Assembly: GCA_016839105.1 (NCBI GenBank)
Contig: DQTD01000040.1
Coordinates: 1-33,197, forward strand
Length of the DNA: 33,197 nucleotides
Direction of reading: 5' to 3'
DNA from: Candidatus Altimarinota bacterium
GTDB taxonomy: Bacteria; Patescibacteriota; Gracilibacteria; CAIRYL01
Below the pieces are notes generated by a model, which saw only the letters and a program-made list of their open reading frames with translations, was not told the origin of the DNA and did not search any database. Numbering within the stretch: the stretch's first letter is position 1; each line of letters opens with the position of its first letter. Position numbers and translations under genes: made by a program. Below are positions 24,700-32,931 of the stretch, one piece after another.

Positions 24700-26544
24700 T
24701 TAAATTATTGCAATTGAATGATAATTTTTTTTATTATTTTGATAATAAAGGTCTATTAAATCTGCATGATACATTCTCATACATCCATGGCTTGCAGAGG
24801 ATCCGACCATTGTAATGCTTTGTTCTTTATTTGTTGCATGCACACCTACTCCATCTCCATCTTTAATAGAATAAAACAATGTAGAAACGGTTACTTTCCC
24901 ACTTTGTACAGAGGGTATATATGCATTTTTAGAATATTTCTGTTTTGTTCGTTTACTCCGTTTTTTTAATTTAATTTCGTCTGAAAATTTCTTATTGTAT
25001 GCAGTAGGACTCATTCTGTCTTCATTAGACAAAACTTTTCCAAGCCCACCTTTTTTCATTATTCCCATTTCGAAGATACCCTTTGGGGTTCTGTGCCCTC
25101 TTGCTCCAATGGCAGTTTTATATACTTTTTCATACACAAACCCAGTTTCATTTGAGCTGACTACATATAAATTTTTTGTTTTGTAGTCTAATAATAAACC
25201 TTTTTTCTTATTAAGAAATAAACGTTTTTGTAATCTTTGAAATGGACGAGTTTTAGCAAGTCTATTCTCTAGATTTTGAATTTCTGCTCCTTTTTTACCA
25301 TTTTTTGTTATTTTTGGTACTCTTGAAGAAAAATTCATATATTTTTTATATGTCTTATATCGGGGTTTATCAAATTTCTCTAATTGTGTTATTATTTGTA
25401 ATCGTGCAATTTCAGCATTTCCAGATAGTTTTGTGTCAATTTTTCTTTTCCAAATTTTTTCTAAAGTAAATGTACCAATGTCTCCATCTGTCTTTTTAAA
25501 CTTTAATATCGTTTGAATACGATTCGCAAACGTAATTTCTGCATTTTTTCCTTGTGGAAGTTGTATGTTTAGAAGTCTTGCTAATCCTCTTTCTTTGTTA
25601 TTACTGCGTGCTAATTGTTCAAGTTCCCAAGGGTCTATGTTTTTTAATGCACCTATACTCAGGTTTTGTAATTTTTCATTTAATTCTTCTTTTCTTTGTT
25701 TTAAAAATGTAGGATTTTTTTGTTGTAAAAATTTCAATAATGTTCCAGATCCAATTTGAGTATCAATATTTTGCATGTTTAAAGCACGCTGAAAAATATC
25801 TCCAAATTCTTCAAGTTTTTTTTGAATTTCTTGTTTAAATATTTTTTTAAATCCTAAAATTTCTGCTATTTTTTTATTGTGTAGTCCACGTGTTCCATAT
25901 AATTCGGAAATCTCAAGTTTCTCTTTGCTTGATAAATTATCAAGTCTTTTTTTCATATATTCTACAGATTTATTTATATCTATAGATTTTTTATTAATTT
26001 CAGGTTTTTTATCTTGATTTTCAGCTTTCGCTCTTCTTTTATTTGGCTCTGTTTGTACTAAACTGATAAATTTTAAAATAGTATCTTTCCCAATAATTCC
26101 ATCAGCTTTATTTCTTTTATCTGTATCATTTATTTTCATTCCTAGTGCTTCTTGAAATGCAAAGCCAAAATCTTTTAAAGCAGTATTACTATCTCCTATA
26201 TTTACATGCAAAATATCAAGAATTGTTTGATTTGTTATATTTTTTCTATTTTGTAATGCAATAATATTCTTTATCATGTCAGTCGTTATATCAAATGGAG
26301 TCGTAAATAATCCATTTGTTAATTTTTCTTTTAAAACTGAATATTTATCAAAAAGGCGTACTACTTCTATTTTTTGTTGAAGTTCTGTGAAACCGTCTTT
26401 TGAATCTTTACGAATATTTGTAATTTGATTTTTTAAATCTTCAGGAGAAACTAATTCTTTAGTATGTTTTATGTTTAAAAAACTTTTTAATGTATTATTA
26501 GGTGACATATTTTTTGATGCTAATGATGAAGAAAGTTGTGTCAT
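24700..26544 (-). CDS. L,D-transpeptidase (YkuD), signal-less, second of a tandem pair
   Basis: Predicted peptidoglycan 3-3 cross-linking or protein-anchoring enzyme with a catalytic Cys. The C-terminal YkuD domain (about 450-614) has His569 (VHATN), Ser585, His586 and Cys588 in SHGCMRM, the canonical active site. Upstream there are several PG-binding-1-like units (about 125-165, 240-285 and 325-365) with the DGxIGxxTLxxI pattern. The N-terminus (MTQLSSSLASKNM) is polar, and no signal peptide or transmembrane segment is seen in 614 residues, which is odd for an enzyme that must act outside the membrane. It starts six bases after the stop of the upstream paralogue, so the two form an operon. 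Cytoplasmic retention, non-classical export or a missed upstream start are possible, but no frame is open upstream. Confidence 0.85.
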   Translation of the reverse strand: MTQLSSSLASKNMSPNNTLKSFLNIKHTKELVSPEDLKNQITNIRKDSKDGFTELQQKIEVVRLFDKYSVLKEKLTNGLFTTPFDITTDMIKNIIALQNRKNITNQTILDILHVNIGDSNTALKDFGFAFQEALGMKINDTDKRNKADGIIGKDTILKFISLVQTEPNKRRAKAENQDKKPEINKKSIDINKSVEYMKKRLDNLSSKEKLEISELYGTRGLHNKKIAEILGFKKIFKQEIQKKLEEFGDIFQRALNMQNIDTQIGSGTLLKFLQQKNPTFLKQRKEELNEKLQNLSIGALKNIDPWELEQLARSNNKERGLARLLNIQLPQGKNAEITFANRIQTILKFKKTDGDIGTFTLEKIWKRKIDTKLSGNAEIARLQIITQLEKFDKPRYKTYKKYMNFSSRVPKITKNGKKGAEIQNLENRLAKTRPFQRLQKRLFLNKKKGLLLDYKTKNLYVVSSNETGFVYEKVYKTAIGARGHRTPKGIFEMGIMKKGGLGKVLSNEDRMSPTAYNKKFSDEIKLKKRSKRTKQKYSKNAYIPSVQSGKVTVSTLFYSIKDGDGVGVHATNKEQSITMVGSSASHGCMRMYHADLIDLYYQNNKKNYHSIAII

Positions 26545-26550
26545 AAAATT

Positions 26551-28506
26551 TTAGACAATTAAAATACCTGTATATCGAATATCGTTGTTATATGCCGAGA
26601 GTGTAGCAATGTCTGCAGGTAATATTCTTATACATCCACTGGAATTATTAGTTCCTAATGCGGTAATAGAGGAAATTTTATCTGATCCATGACCTGCCAG
26701 TCCAGACGCATCAAACCCCATTCTTAACGTAATCATAGATGGTTTTTTGTTACGAGGAATACTGAGTGTATTTTCATGTCCTTTTCCTTTTGGATATTGT
26801 CCATTTGTTTTTTTATCTTTAAATGAAACAATTTTTGTTAATGTTTTATTTTTTATCCCTATAGTCTCATGAAAATAATGATATCCAGCAGGAGTCGCAT
26901 GTCCTTTTACGAAAGTATTTGTAAAATGAAATTGCCATTTTGAAACAGTATCGGTTCCACCTTCTTTAAAACTTCCATCTGGCTGTCTCGTTGCATGTAT
27001 TTTACTTGTACCATATGTATTTATATAAAAATTTGGGTCTAATACTGATTGTTTATTTATTTTTTGTCCAATTGATGTTTTTACTGCCATACTAAGTGTA
27101 ACCCCTCCATCGTTATTGGCTTCAACTACATATAAATTCTTTGTTCTGGAATCGAGTAATAAACTTTTTTGTCCTTTATTTGCGTTCTTTATTAATATGT
27201 TAAATCTAGGTGTTCCGTCAGATTTTAGTGATTTCTTTGCCCATGCTATTACATTATTTTCTTCAGCTTTTTCAACGGTACGAGCTGTATATGTCATACT
27301 ATCTTTAAACTTTTGATAATCAGAAAATTTTTTTACTGCTTTATCTACTTTCACTCGAATTTCTTCAGATTTTCCATCAAGTTTATCATTTAACTTACGT
27401 TCCCAGATTTTTTTTAGTGTATAATTCCCAATTAATCCATCAATTCCTTTTGACCCACTTCCTTTTAACCCAATAGTTTTTTGTACGTGTTTTGCAAATG
27501 TTACTTTTGCAACTTTTCTTAAATCAACTTTAAGAATTTTTGCTAAAGCCGCTAATGTATCTTTTGATCCATTTCTTAATAATTGCTCAATTTCATATTG
27601 ATGGCTTTTAATTTTTCCTTCTGTTAAATTTTCTAAATTTTCATTTAAAGTTTCATTTAAAGTTTCGTTATTTTTTTTAACTTCTTCTGTTTCTCTCTTC
27701 TTTGGTTTTTTGTTCTTTTCTATTTGAATTAATTTTCCACCTGAATTTACTGAAAATTTGTACACCTTCTGTTGTGTATAATATAGATATGTTTCGTCAT
27801 GTAGCTGTGGAAGTATTGAAAGTTCTCCTCTTGCATCTTTTACATAATATTTATTATCAAATTCTACAATTTTTTCTCCGTTATCTAATTGTAATATTAT
27901 TTTAGAAGAATTTGGAGTTTGTTGAATTTTTTTGGTTGGTATAATTTTTGAAGAAATAACTGATTGTCCATTTTTATTAGTAATGGTTATTTGATATTTT
28001 TTATCATTTTTATCGGTAAAAATATTATTAGGTAATTTTTTTGCTATTCCTGTTTTTGTTTTTTCATAAATATTATCATTATCTATATATAAATATGCAT
28101 CAATTGTTTTAAAATGCATTATAGATATAATTTCATTTTTGTGATTAATACTTACATAGAGAGGAATATTCTTTGCATTGTTATGATTTTGAACTTGTAG
28201 AAAATGACCACTTTTATCAAAATGTGCATTATATTGTCCTAATTCTCCAAAACTAACAGAATAGTTATTCTCATCAATTTTTTCAACAACATTACTATTT
28301 ATAATAATATTTTTATCATTATTTTTTACAGTACTTTGTAATGTATTTAATCGTTGTTTTAATGAGAGATTTTGCAAAGTTTCATTTGTTTTTAGGTTTT
28401 TTTCTCTCGCTTCAATTTTTCCCTCTTGCAGGGAATCTTGAATTTCTTCGTCTTTTTTATTTTGTTGTTCTGCGAAAGTTAGTTGGTATTGTTCTCCTGT
28501 AGCCAT
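26551..28506 (-). CDS. L,D-transpeptidase-like protein with SSGC active site, first of a tandem pair
   Basis: 651 residues. The last 330 or so align by eye with the downstream paralogue: a PG-binding-like unit (about 330-370, IDGLIGNYTLKKIWERKL), LLLDSRTKNLYVVEA, and the YkuD core. The active-site region has His606 (AGHGS) and Cys625 in SSGCIRI, so the His of the usual SHGC is Ser623. YkuD proteins with SxGC[IV]R exist, so activity is still possible. The core holds a longer insertion than the partner (about 505-590). Residues 1-280 are beta-rich, polar, Lys/Asn-rich and unrecognised. No signal peptide is present (MATGEQYQLTFAEQ). Transcription likely starts from the duplicated region at 28529-28672. 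Confidence 0.8.
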   Translation of the reverse strand: MATGEQYQLTFAEQQNKKDEEIQDSLQEGKIEAREKNLKTNETLQNLSLKQRLNTLQSTVKNNDKNIIINSNVVEKIDENNYSVSFGELGQYNAHFDKSGHFLQVQNHNNAKNIPLYVSINHKNEIISIMHFKTIDAYLYIDNDNIYEKTKTGIAKKLPNNIFTDKNDKKYQITITNKNGQSVISSKIIPTKKIQQTPNSSKIILQLDNGEKIVEFDNKYYVKDARGELSILPQLHDETYLYYTQQKVYKFSVNSGGKLIQIEKNKKPKKRETEEVKKNNETLNETLNENLENLTEGKIKSHQYEIEQLLRNGSKDTLAALAKILKVDLRKVAKVTFAKHVQKTIGLKGSGSKGIDGLIGNYTLKKIWERKLNDKLDGKSEEIRVKVDKAVKKFSDYQKFKDSMTYTARTVEKAEENNVIAWAKKSLKSDGTPRFNILIKNANKGQKSLLLDSRTKNLYVVEANNDGGVTLSMAVKTSIGQKINKQSVLDPNFYINTYGTSKIHATRQPDGSFKEGGTDTVSKWQFHFTNTFVKGHATPAGYHYFHETIGIKNKTLTKIVSFKDKKTNGQYPKGKGHENTLSIPRNKKPSMITLRMGFDASGLAGHGSDKISSITALGTNNSSGCIRILPADIATLSAYNNDIRYTGILIV

Positions 28507-28509
28507 TTT

Positions 28510-28530
28510 TTATATTTATATTTATATTTA
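28510..28530. repeat. TATATT hexanucleotide run in the transpeptidase leader
   Basis: About 3.5 copies of TATATT lie directly upstream of the first transpeptidase start (minus strand), where the ribosome would bind. No Shine-Dalgarno motif is present. Slippage here could change leader length. Confidence 0.6.
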
Positions 28531-28549
28531 TATGAATTTATTTCATATA

Positions 28550-28558
28550 ATTATATCA
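28550..28558 (-). promoter_or_regulatory. Extended -10 promoter of the transpeptidase operon, proximal copy
   Basis: On the minus strand, TGA followed by TATAAT (28555 down to 28550) forms an extended -10. The start of transcription would be about 28543, some 36 bases before the ATG at 28506. No good -35 is seen. The TATATGAA/TTCATATA palindrome lies right downstream of it, where a repressor could block initiation. Confidence 0.5.
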
Positions 28559-28621
28559 AGATTTTATCTTTTAGGCTAGAGTTATTTTGATTTTTAGAAT
28601 TATATGAATTTATTTCATATA

Positions 28622-28630
28622 ATTATATCA
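28622..28630 (-). promoter_or_regulatory. Extended -10 promoter of the transpeptidase operon, distal copy
   Basis: The same TGA-TATAAT as in the proximal copy, 72 bases further from the gene, created by the tandem duplication. It may give a second, longer transcript. Confidence 0.45.
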
Positions 28631-28711
28631 AGATTTTATCTTTTATGCTAGAGTTATTTTGATTTTTAGAATTACAATAAAAAATAATTATTACCATTTT
28701 CAATTCTTCTC

Positions 28712-31387
28712 ATGACAAATAATACTTCAGAAATTAAAGAAATTTTCTTAAAAGATTACACCGTTTCAAATTATCAAATATCAACTGTAGATATAACATT
28801 TGATATTTTTGAAGAATATACACTTGTTACGAATGTTTCAAAATTTGTAAAAATTACTTCTGATGCAAAAAATTTGGAGCTAAACGGTGAAGAATTAGAT
28901 TTACAAGAAATTTATATAAATAATAAAAAATTAGCCAATAATCCTCTTTCAAACTCTGATATATATGAAGTTTCTGAAAATTTTTTAATTATAAAAAATA
29001 TAGAAAAATATACAGATGAAAATTCTGCATTTACACTAAAAACTATAGTGAAAATTGACCCAGAAAAAAATAAACAACTCATGGGATTATATAAATCTGA
29101 TGGAATGTATTGCACACAAAATGAACCAGAAGGATTTAGACGCATTACCTATCATTTAGACCGACCAGATGTAATGAGTTTGTATACCACTACAATTATT
29201 GCAGATAAAACTTTGTACCCAGTATTGCTTTCAAATGGAAATAAAACAGAAGCAAAATGTTTTGAAGAAGATGAAAGTTTGGGAGAAAATAGACATATGG
29301 TAAAATGGGAAGATCCGTTTAAAAAACCATGTTATTTATTTGCACTTATCGCAGGAGATTTAGAATTTACTCAAGACAGTTTTACAACCATGACCGGTAG
29401 AAATATAATTTTGCAAATTTTTACTGATGCAAAAAATCAAAGTAGAATAGACCATGCAATGGTATCTTTGAAAAAAGCAATGAAATGGGACGAAGAACGA
29501 TTTGGTCGAGAATACGATTTAGATATTTTCATGATTGTTGCAGTAGACGCTTTTAATTCTGGTGCAATGGAAAATAAAGGATTAAATATTTTTAATTCAG
29601 CGGCTATTTTATGCGATCAAAAAAGTGCAACAGACCGAGATTTTCAATATATTGAAGCGGTAGTCGCACATGAATATTTTCATAATTGGACAGGAGACAG
29701 AATTACATGTCGAGATTGGTTTCAATTAACGCTGAAGGAAGGATTGACTGTATTTAGAGATGCAGAATTTTCAGCAGATATGGGAGACAGAATTTTAAAA
29801 CGAATTGAAGACGCAAGTTATATGAGAGCAGGACAATTTGCAGAAGACGCAGGACCAATATCGCACCCAATTCAACCACAATCATTTATTCAAATAGAAA
29901 ATTTTTATACACAAACAGTATATGAAAAAGGGGCTGAAGTTATTCGTATGCTACAAACATTATATGGCAAAGAAAATTTTAGAAAGGCTTTAGATTTTTA
30001 TTTTGAAACATATGACGGACAAGCAGTAACAATAGAAGAATTTTTATTCAGTTTCGAAAAAACTTTAGATATAGATTTAACACAATTTAAAAATTCGTGG
30101 TATTTTCAAGCAGGAACACCAACCGTAAAAATTACAGATGAATATAATTCAGATGAAAAAACATATACTCTCGTAGTGGAACAAAGTTGTAATTATCCAG
30201 ATAAAACAAATAATCCAGAACATAAATATACAAATTATCATTTTCCACTTCAATTTGGATTATTAAACCAATACGGAAAAAATCTTGATTTAGGAGAACA
30301 GTCTGATATTTTAGAAATTAGAAAACAGTCGGAAACATTTGTATTTAAAAATATTGAAGAAAAACCACTGCCGTCATTATTACGAAATTTTTCAGCTCCA
30401 GTAAAACTAGAATATAATTATACGTTAGAACAAGACTTGTTTTTATTTATGAATGATTCAGATTTATTTAATAAATATGAAGCAGGACAACGGGTTGCTC
30501 GGCGAGTGATTACAGATATTATGCTAGAAAAAATTGAAGAATTTCCAGAAGCTGTACTTAATGCATATTTAAAAATTATAAAAAACTCCGATTTATCAAA
30601 TGGATTTAAAGCGGAATGTTTAACTCTTCCTGCATTATTTACTATCGTTGAGCCTTTTGAAATATATGAATATAAAAAAGCATTTGAAGCAAAGAAAAAG
30701 TATCAAAATATTATTGCGACTCATTTAAAAGAAGTATTTTTAAATACATATCATAAAAATCAAAAAGATATATATTCAATTACTTCAAACGATATTGGAT
30801 CTCGAGCATTAAAAAATACATGTTTATCATTTTTATCAGAATCTGATACAGATTATACAAATTTGATTATGACACAGTTTGAAACTGCAAATAATATGAC
30901 AGATAAATTACGTGCTTTAGCATTATTATGTAAAAAAGATTCGCAAGAAAAAACAAACGCATTATTTGATTTTAATGCAGAATGGGCAAATGACCCACTT
31001 GTGATGAATAAATATTTTGCAGTGCAAGCTTCTACCCCAAATGAAAAAAGTTTAGAAATTATTAAAGAATTAGAAAAAACTGAAAGCTTTGACTTAAAAA
31101 ATCCTAATAAAATTCGCGCATTATATGGTGCATTTGGGCGTTCTGTTATAAATTTTCACAATGAAGACGGAAAAGCATATGAATTCATGGCAAACAAAAT
31201 TATAGAAATAGATATTTTTAATAATAAAGCGTCAAGTGGATTAGTGCATGTTTTTGATGAATATGCAAAAATGCCAGAAAATTTAAAATTGCTTATAAAA
31301 ATTCAGTTAGAAAAAATTATTAATTCTGTAAATATTTCAGATGCACTTTTTGAAATTGTAACAAAAATATTAAAAAGTGGTGAATAA
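28712..31387 (+). CDS. pepN: Aminopeptidase N, M1 family (PepN type)
   Basis: Zinc metallopeptidase that removes N-terminal residues from peptides, likely cytosolic since no signal peptide is seen. 891 residues. The GAMEN substrate motif is at 284-288, the zinc site HEYFH at 320-324, and the third ligand Glu343 in KEGLTVFRD. Flanking phrases (FNSAAILCDQKSATDRDFQYIEAVVAHEYFHNWTGDRITCRDWFQLTLKEG) and the long C-terminal half match the E. coli PepN (DUF3458-containing) subgroup and not the eukaryotic type. For a cell with few biosynthetic genes it would recover amino acids from peptides. It runs to within two bases of the convergent lipoprotein gene, with no terminator between. Confidence 0.95.
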   Translation: MTNNTSEIKEIFLKDYTVSNYQISTVDITFDIFEEYTLVTNVSKFVKITSDAKNLELNGEELDLQEIYINNKKLANNPLSNSDIYEVSENFLIIKNIEKYTDENSAFTLKTIVKIDPEKNKQLMGLYKSDGMYCTQNEPEGFRRITYHLDRPDVMSLYTTTIIADKTLYPVLLSNGNKTEAKCFEEDESLGENRHMVKWEDPFKKPCYLFALIAGDLEFTQDSFTTMTGRNIILQIFTDAKNQSRIDHAMVSLKKAMKWDEERFGREYDLDIFMIVAVDAFNSGAMENKGLNIFNSAAILCDQKSATDRDFQYIEAVVAHEYFHNWTGDRITCRDWFQLTLKEGLTVFRDAEFSADMGDRILKRIEDASYMRAGQFAEDAGPISHPIQPQSFIQIENFYTQTVYEKGAEVIRMLQTLYGKENFRKALDFYFETYDGQAVTIEEFLFSFEKTLDIDLTQFKNSWYFQAGTPTVKITDEYNSDEKTYTLVVEQSCNYPDKTNNPEHKYTNYHFPLQFGLLNQYGKNLDLGEQSDILEIRKQSETFVFKNIEEKPLPSLLRNFSAPVKLEYNYTLEQDLFLFMNDSDLFNKYEAGQRVARRVITDIMLEKIEEFPEAVLNAYLKIIKNSDLSNGFKAECLTLPALFTIVEPFEIYEYKKAFEAKKKYQNIIATHLKEVFLNTYHKNQKDIYSITSNDIGSRALKNTCLSFLSESDTDYTNLIMTQFETANNMTDKLRALALLCKKDSQEKTNALFDFNAEWANDPLVMNKYFAVQASTPNEKSLEIIKELEKTESFDLKNPNKIRALYGAFGRSVINFHNEDGKAYEFMANKIIEIDIFNNKASSGLVHVFDEYAKMPENLKLLIKIQLEKIINSVNISDALFEIVTKILKSGE

Positions 31388-31389
31388 AA

Positions 31390-32019
31390 TTACAAGATAA
31401 TGGTAAACGATGTTAAAATATCCATAATCAGCTCTTTTTCTTTTTCGCTTGCATTCATGTCACATAAAATATTTATAACATAGGTTTTTTTTTCTTTGTA
31501 TGACAAAACATTTAAAGAATATATTTGTGCAAACGAATTATTACTCGTGTATTTTTCTGTATAAATTACAAGTTTGGAAGCAGGTTCACGTGTTTCTTCT
31601 GGGTTAATATATTTTTTTTGTTCTGTTTTGTTTTCGTCTGTTTGTTCTTTTCTAACTTCTTTGGTAGTAAAATCTGTTTCTGAAATAATTTTAAAATCTT
31701 GAGATTCTCTTCTTACAATTTCATAATTTTTTTTAATTAAAATTTCTAAAGACTCAGGCAATGATTGTGTTTGAGAAATGGTAATGGTAATGGGTACATT
31801 TGAAGAATATTCACCTTGGCGTGCGGCAAATATCATGTTTTTTTCAAATTCATTTTTAGGAAAAATTTCCCATGTATTTGGAATAGAAATGCTATAGTTT
31901 TTCGTATCTTTTACTTCTTGGGTTTCGGTGTCATTCGTGTCTGTTCCATCAAAGCATCCAGAAAATGTGAGTAATGGTAATAATAAACAAGGCAGAAATA
32001 TTTTTTTATAAGTGTTCAT
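31390..32019 (-). CDS. Putative lipoprotein, PsbP/DcrB-like
   Basis: 209 residues. A basic N-terminus (MNTYKK), hydrophobic core and lipobox FSGC with Cys22 make a textbook lipoprotein signal. After a Thr/Asp/Glu-rich linker comes a domain of about 165 residues that begins YSISIPNTWEI, a phrase typical of PsbP/DUF1795-like lipoproteins, and ends with a strand-helix ASEKEKELIMDILTSF. Function unknown. The gene is divergent from lgt, whose product would modify it, and convergent with pepN, with a gap of only two bases. Confidence 0.75.
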   Translation of the reverse strand: MNTYKKIFLPCLLLPLLTFSGCFDGTDTNDTETQEVKDTKNYSISIPNTWEIFPKNEFEKNMIFAARQGEYSSNVPITITISQTQSLPESLEILIKKNYEIVRRESQDFKIISETDFTTKEVRKEQTDENKTEQKKYINPEETREPASKLVIYTEKYTSNNSFAQIYSLNVLSYKEKKTYVINILCDMNASEKEKELIMDILTSFTIIL

Positions 32020-32032
32020 GTTTTTATTAGGT

Positions 32033-32038
32033 ATTATA
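32033..32038 (-). promoter_or_regulatory. -10 box of the lipoprotein gene
   Basis: A perfect TATAAT on the minus strand, 13 bases before the ATG at 32019, so the leader would be about seven bases. No strong -35 is seen. The 59-base gap must also hold the lgt promoter, which I cannot place. Confidence 0.5.
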
Positions 32039-32078
32039 GTGTAATCTATAAGTATAAATACTTTGTTAAATATATTAT

Positions 32079-32867
32079 ATGTCTTTTGAATTTTTTCCTC
32101 AACCGAATGTTATTTTGCAAATAGGGAGTATTTCTTTATATTTTTATGGTGCGATGTATGCACTTTCTGCAATAAGTGCATATTTTATTACACAATATTG
32201 GGTTCAAAAATTTCAAATTAAAAACTGCACACATGACGATATTTTAGATATAATTTTTTGGAGTATGATTTCTGGTGTGGTGGGCGGACGAATATTTTAT
32301 ATGTTGGTGTATAATTTTCAAAATTTTTTAGAAGATCTGCTGTCTATTTTTACCGTATGGAATGGTGGAATGAGTATTCATGGAGGTTTGATTGGTGGAG
32401 CGATTGGGTTTATTATTATTACAAAAATAAAAAGAATTAATGTTTTAGAGTTTGCGGATATTGCCGTTGTTTCTATTGCATTTGGAATGGCTTTGGGACG
32501 ATTGGGAAATTTTGTGAATAAAGAATTGGTTGGAAGAGTGACAGATATTTCTTGGGCAATAGATTTTGGAGATGGGCTAATGCGACACCCCTCACAGTTG
32601 TATGCTATGGGAAAAGATTTAATGTTATTTTTTATTTTTTGGTATATTTTGTTAAAAATTTCTGATAATAAAAATTATACATCTGGAATAATTTTTTCGG
32701 GGTTTATAGTAACGTATGCAATTTTCAGGTTTATTGTAGAATTTTTTCGTCAACCAGATCCGCAATTAGGATTTATATTTTTAGAATTTTCAATGGGACA
32801 AATCCTTTCTGTTGCATTGTTTTTTGTGGGAGCTTTTAGTTTTTTTATTGTACGAAGGAAAAAATAA
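32079..32867 (+). CDS. lgt: Prolipoprotein diacylglyceryl transferase
   Basis: Integral membrane enzyme that attaches diacylglycerol from phosphatidylglycerol to the lipobox Cys, the first step of lipoprotein maturation. 262 residues with about seven hydrophobic segments. Family marks: GSISLYFYGAMYA near the N-terminus, GGRIFYM, WNGGMSIHGGLIGG with the essential His region, the signature GRLGNFVNKE, and RHPSQLYA. The divergent neighbour at 31390 and the gene at 6914 are predicted substrates. Lsp (signal peptidase II) is not in the window. Confidence 0.96.
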   Translation: MSFEFFPQPNVILQIGSISLYFYGAMYALSAISAYFITQYWVQKFQIKNCTHDDILDIIFWSMISGVVGGRIFYMLVYNFQNFLEDLLSIFTVWNGGMSIHGGLIGGAIGFIIITKIKRINVLEFADIAVVSIAFGMALGRLGNFVNKELVGRVTDISWAIDFGDGLMRHPSQLYAMGKDLMLFFIFWYILLKISDNKNYTSGIIFSGFIVTYAIFRFIVEFFRQPDPQLGFIFLEFSMGQILSVALFFVGAFSFFIVRRKK

Positions 32868-32879
32868 AAAATAACTTTT

Positions 32880-32920
32880 AATTCTTATAATCATGTGGTA
32901 TAATTATAAGAATTTTTTTT
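32880..32920 (+). terminator. AT-only hairpin after lgt overlapping the next promoter
   Basis: AATTCTTATAAT (32880-32891) pairs perfectly with ATTATAAGAATT (32903-32914) across an 11-base loop and is followed by a T-run to 32920. This has the shape of a terminator for lgt, but with only one G-C pair in the stem it may be weak. It overlaps the -10 of the following gene and could instead be an operator. Confidence 0.5.
32896..32904 (+). promoter_or_regulatory. Extended -10 promoter of the last gene
   Basis: TGG followed by TATAAT (32899-32904), an extended -10 in the loop and 3' arm of the palindrome at 32880-32914. The transcript would start about 32911, some 21 bases before the ATG at 32932. 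No clear -35. Confidence 0.55.
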
Positions 32921-32931
32921 ATACATTTAAA

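Larger units (their letters stand above)
28529..28672. repeat. 72-bp tandem duplication between the transpeptidase operon and pepN
   Basis: Copy 1 is 28529-28600 and copy 2 is 28601-28672. They differ at one base (g at 28574, t at 28646). Each copy holds an inverted repeat, TATATGAA-TTTAT-TTCATATA, and a TATAATTATA palindrome that gives a -10 box on both strands. The near-identity in an AT-rich spacer indicates a recent duplication. Nothing else is seen in the 205-base gap between the divergent genes. Confidence 0.92.

Noticed and set aside
28529-28672. CRISPR array
   Set aside because: Only two directly adjacent copies of a 72-bp unit with no spacers and no cas genes.
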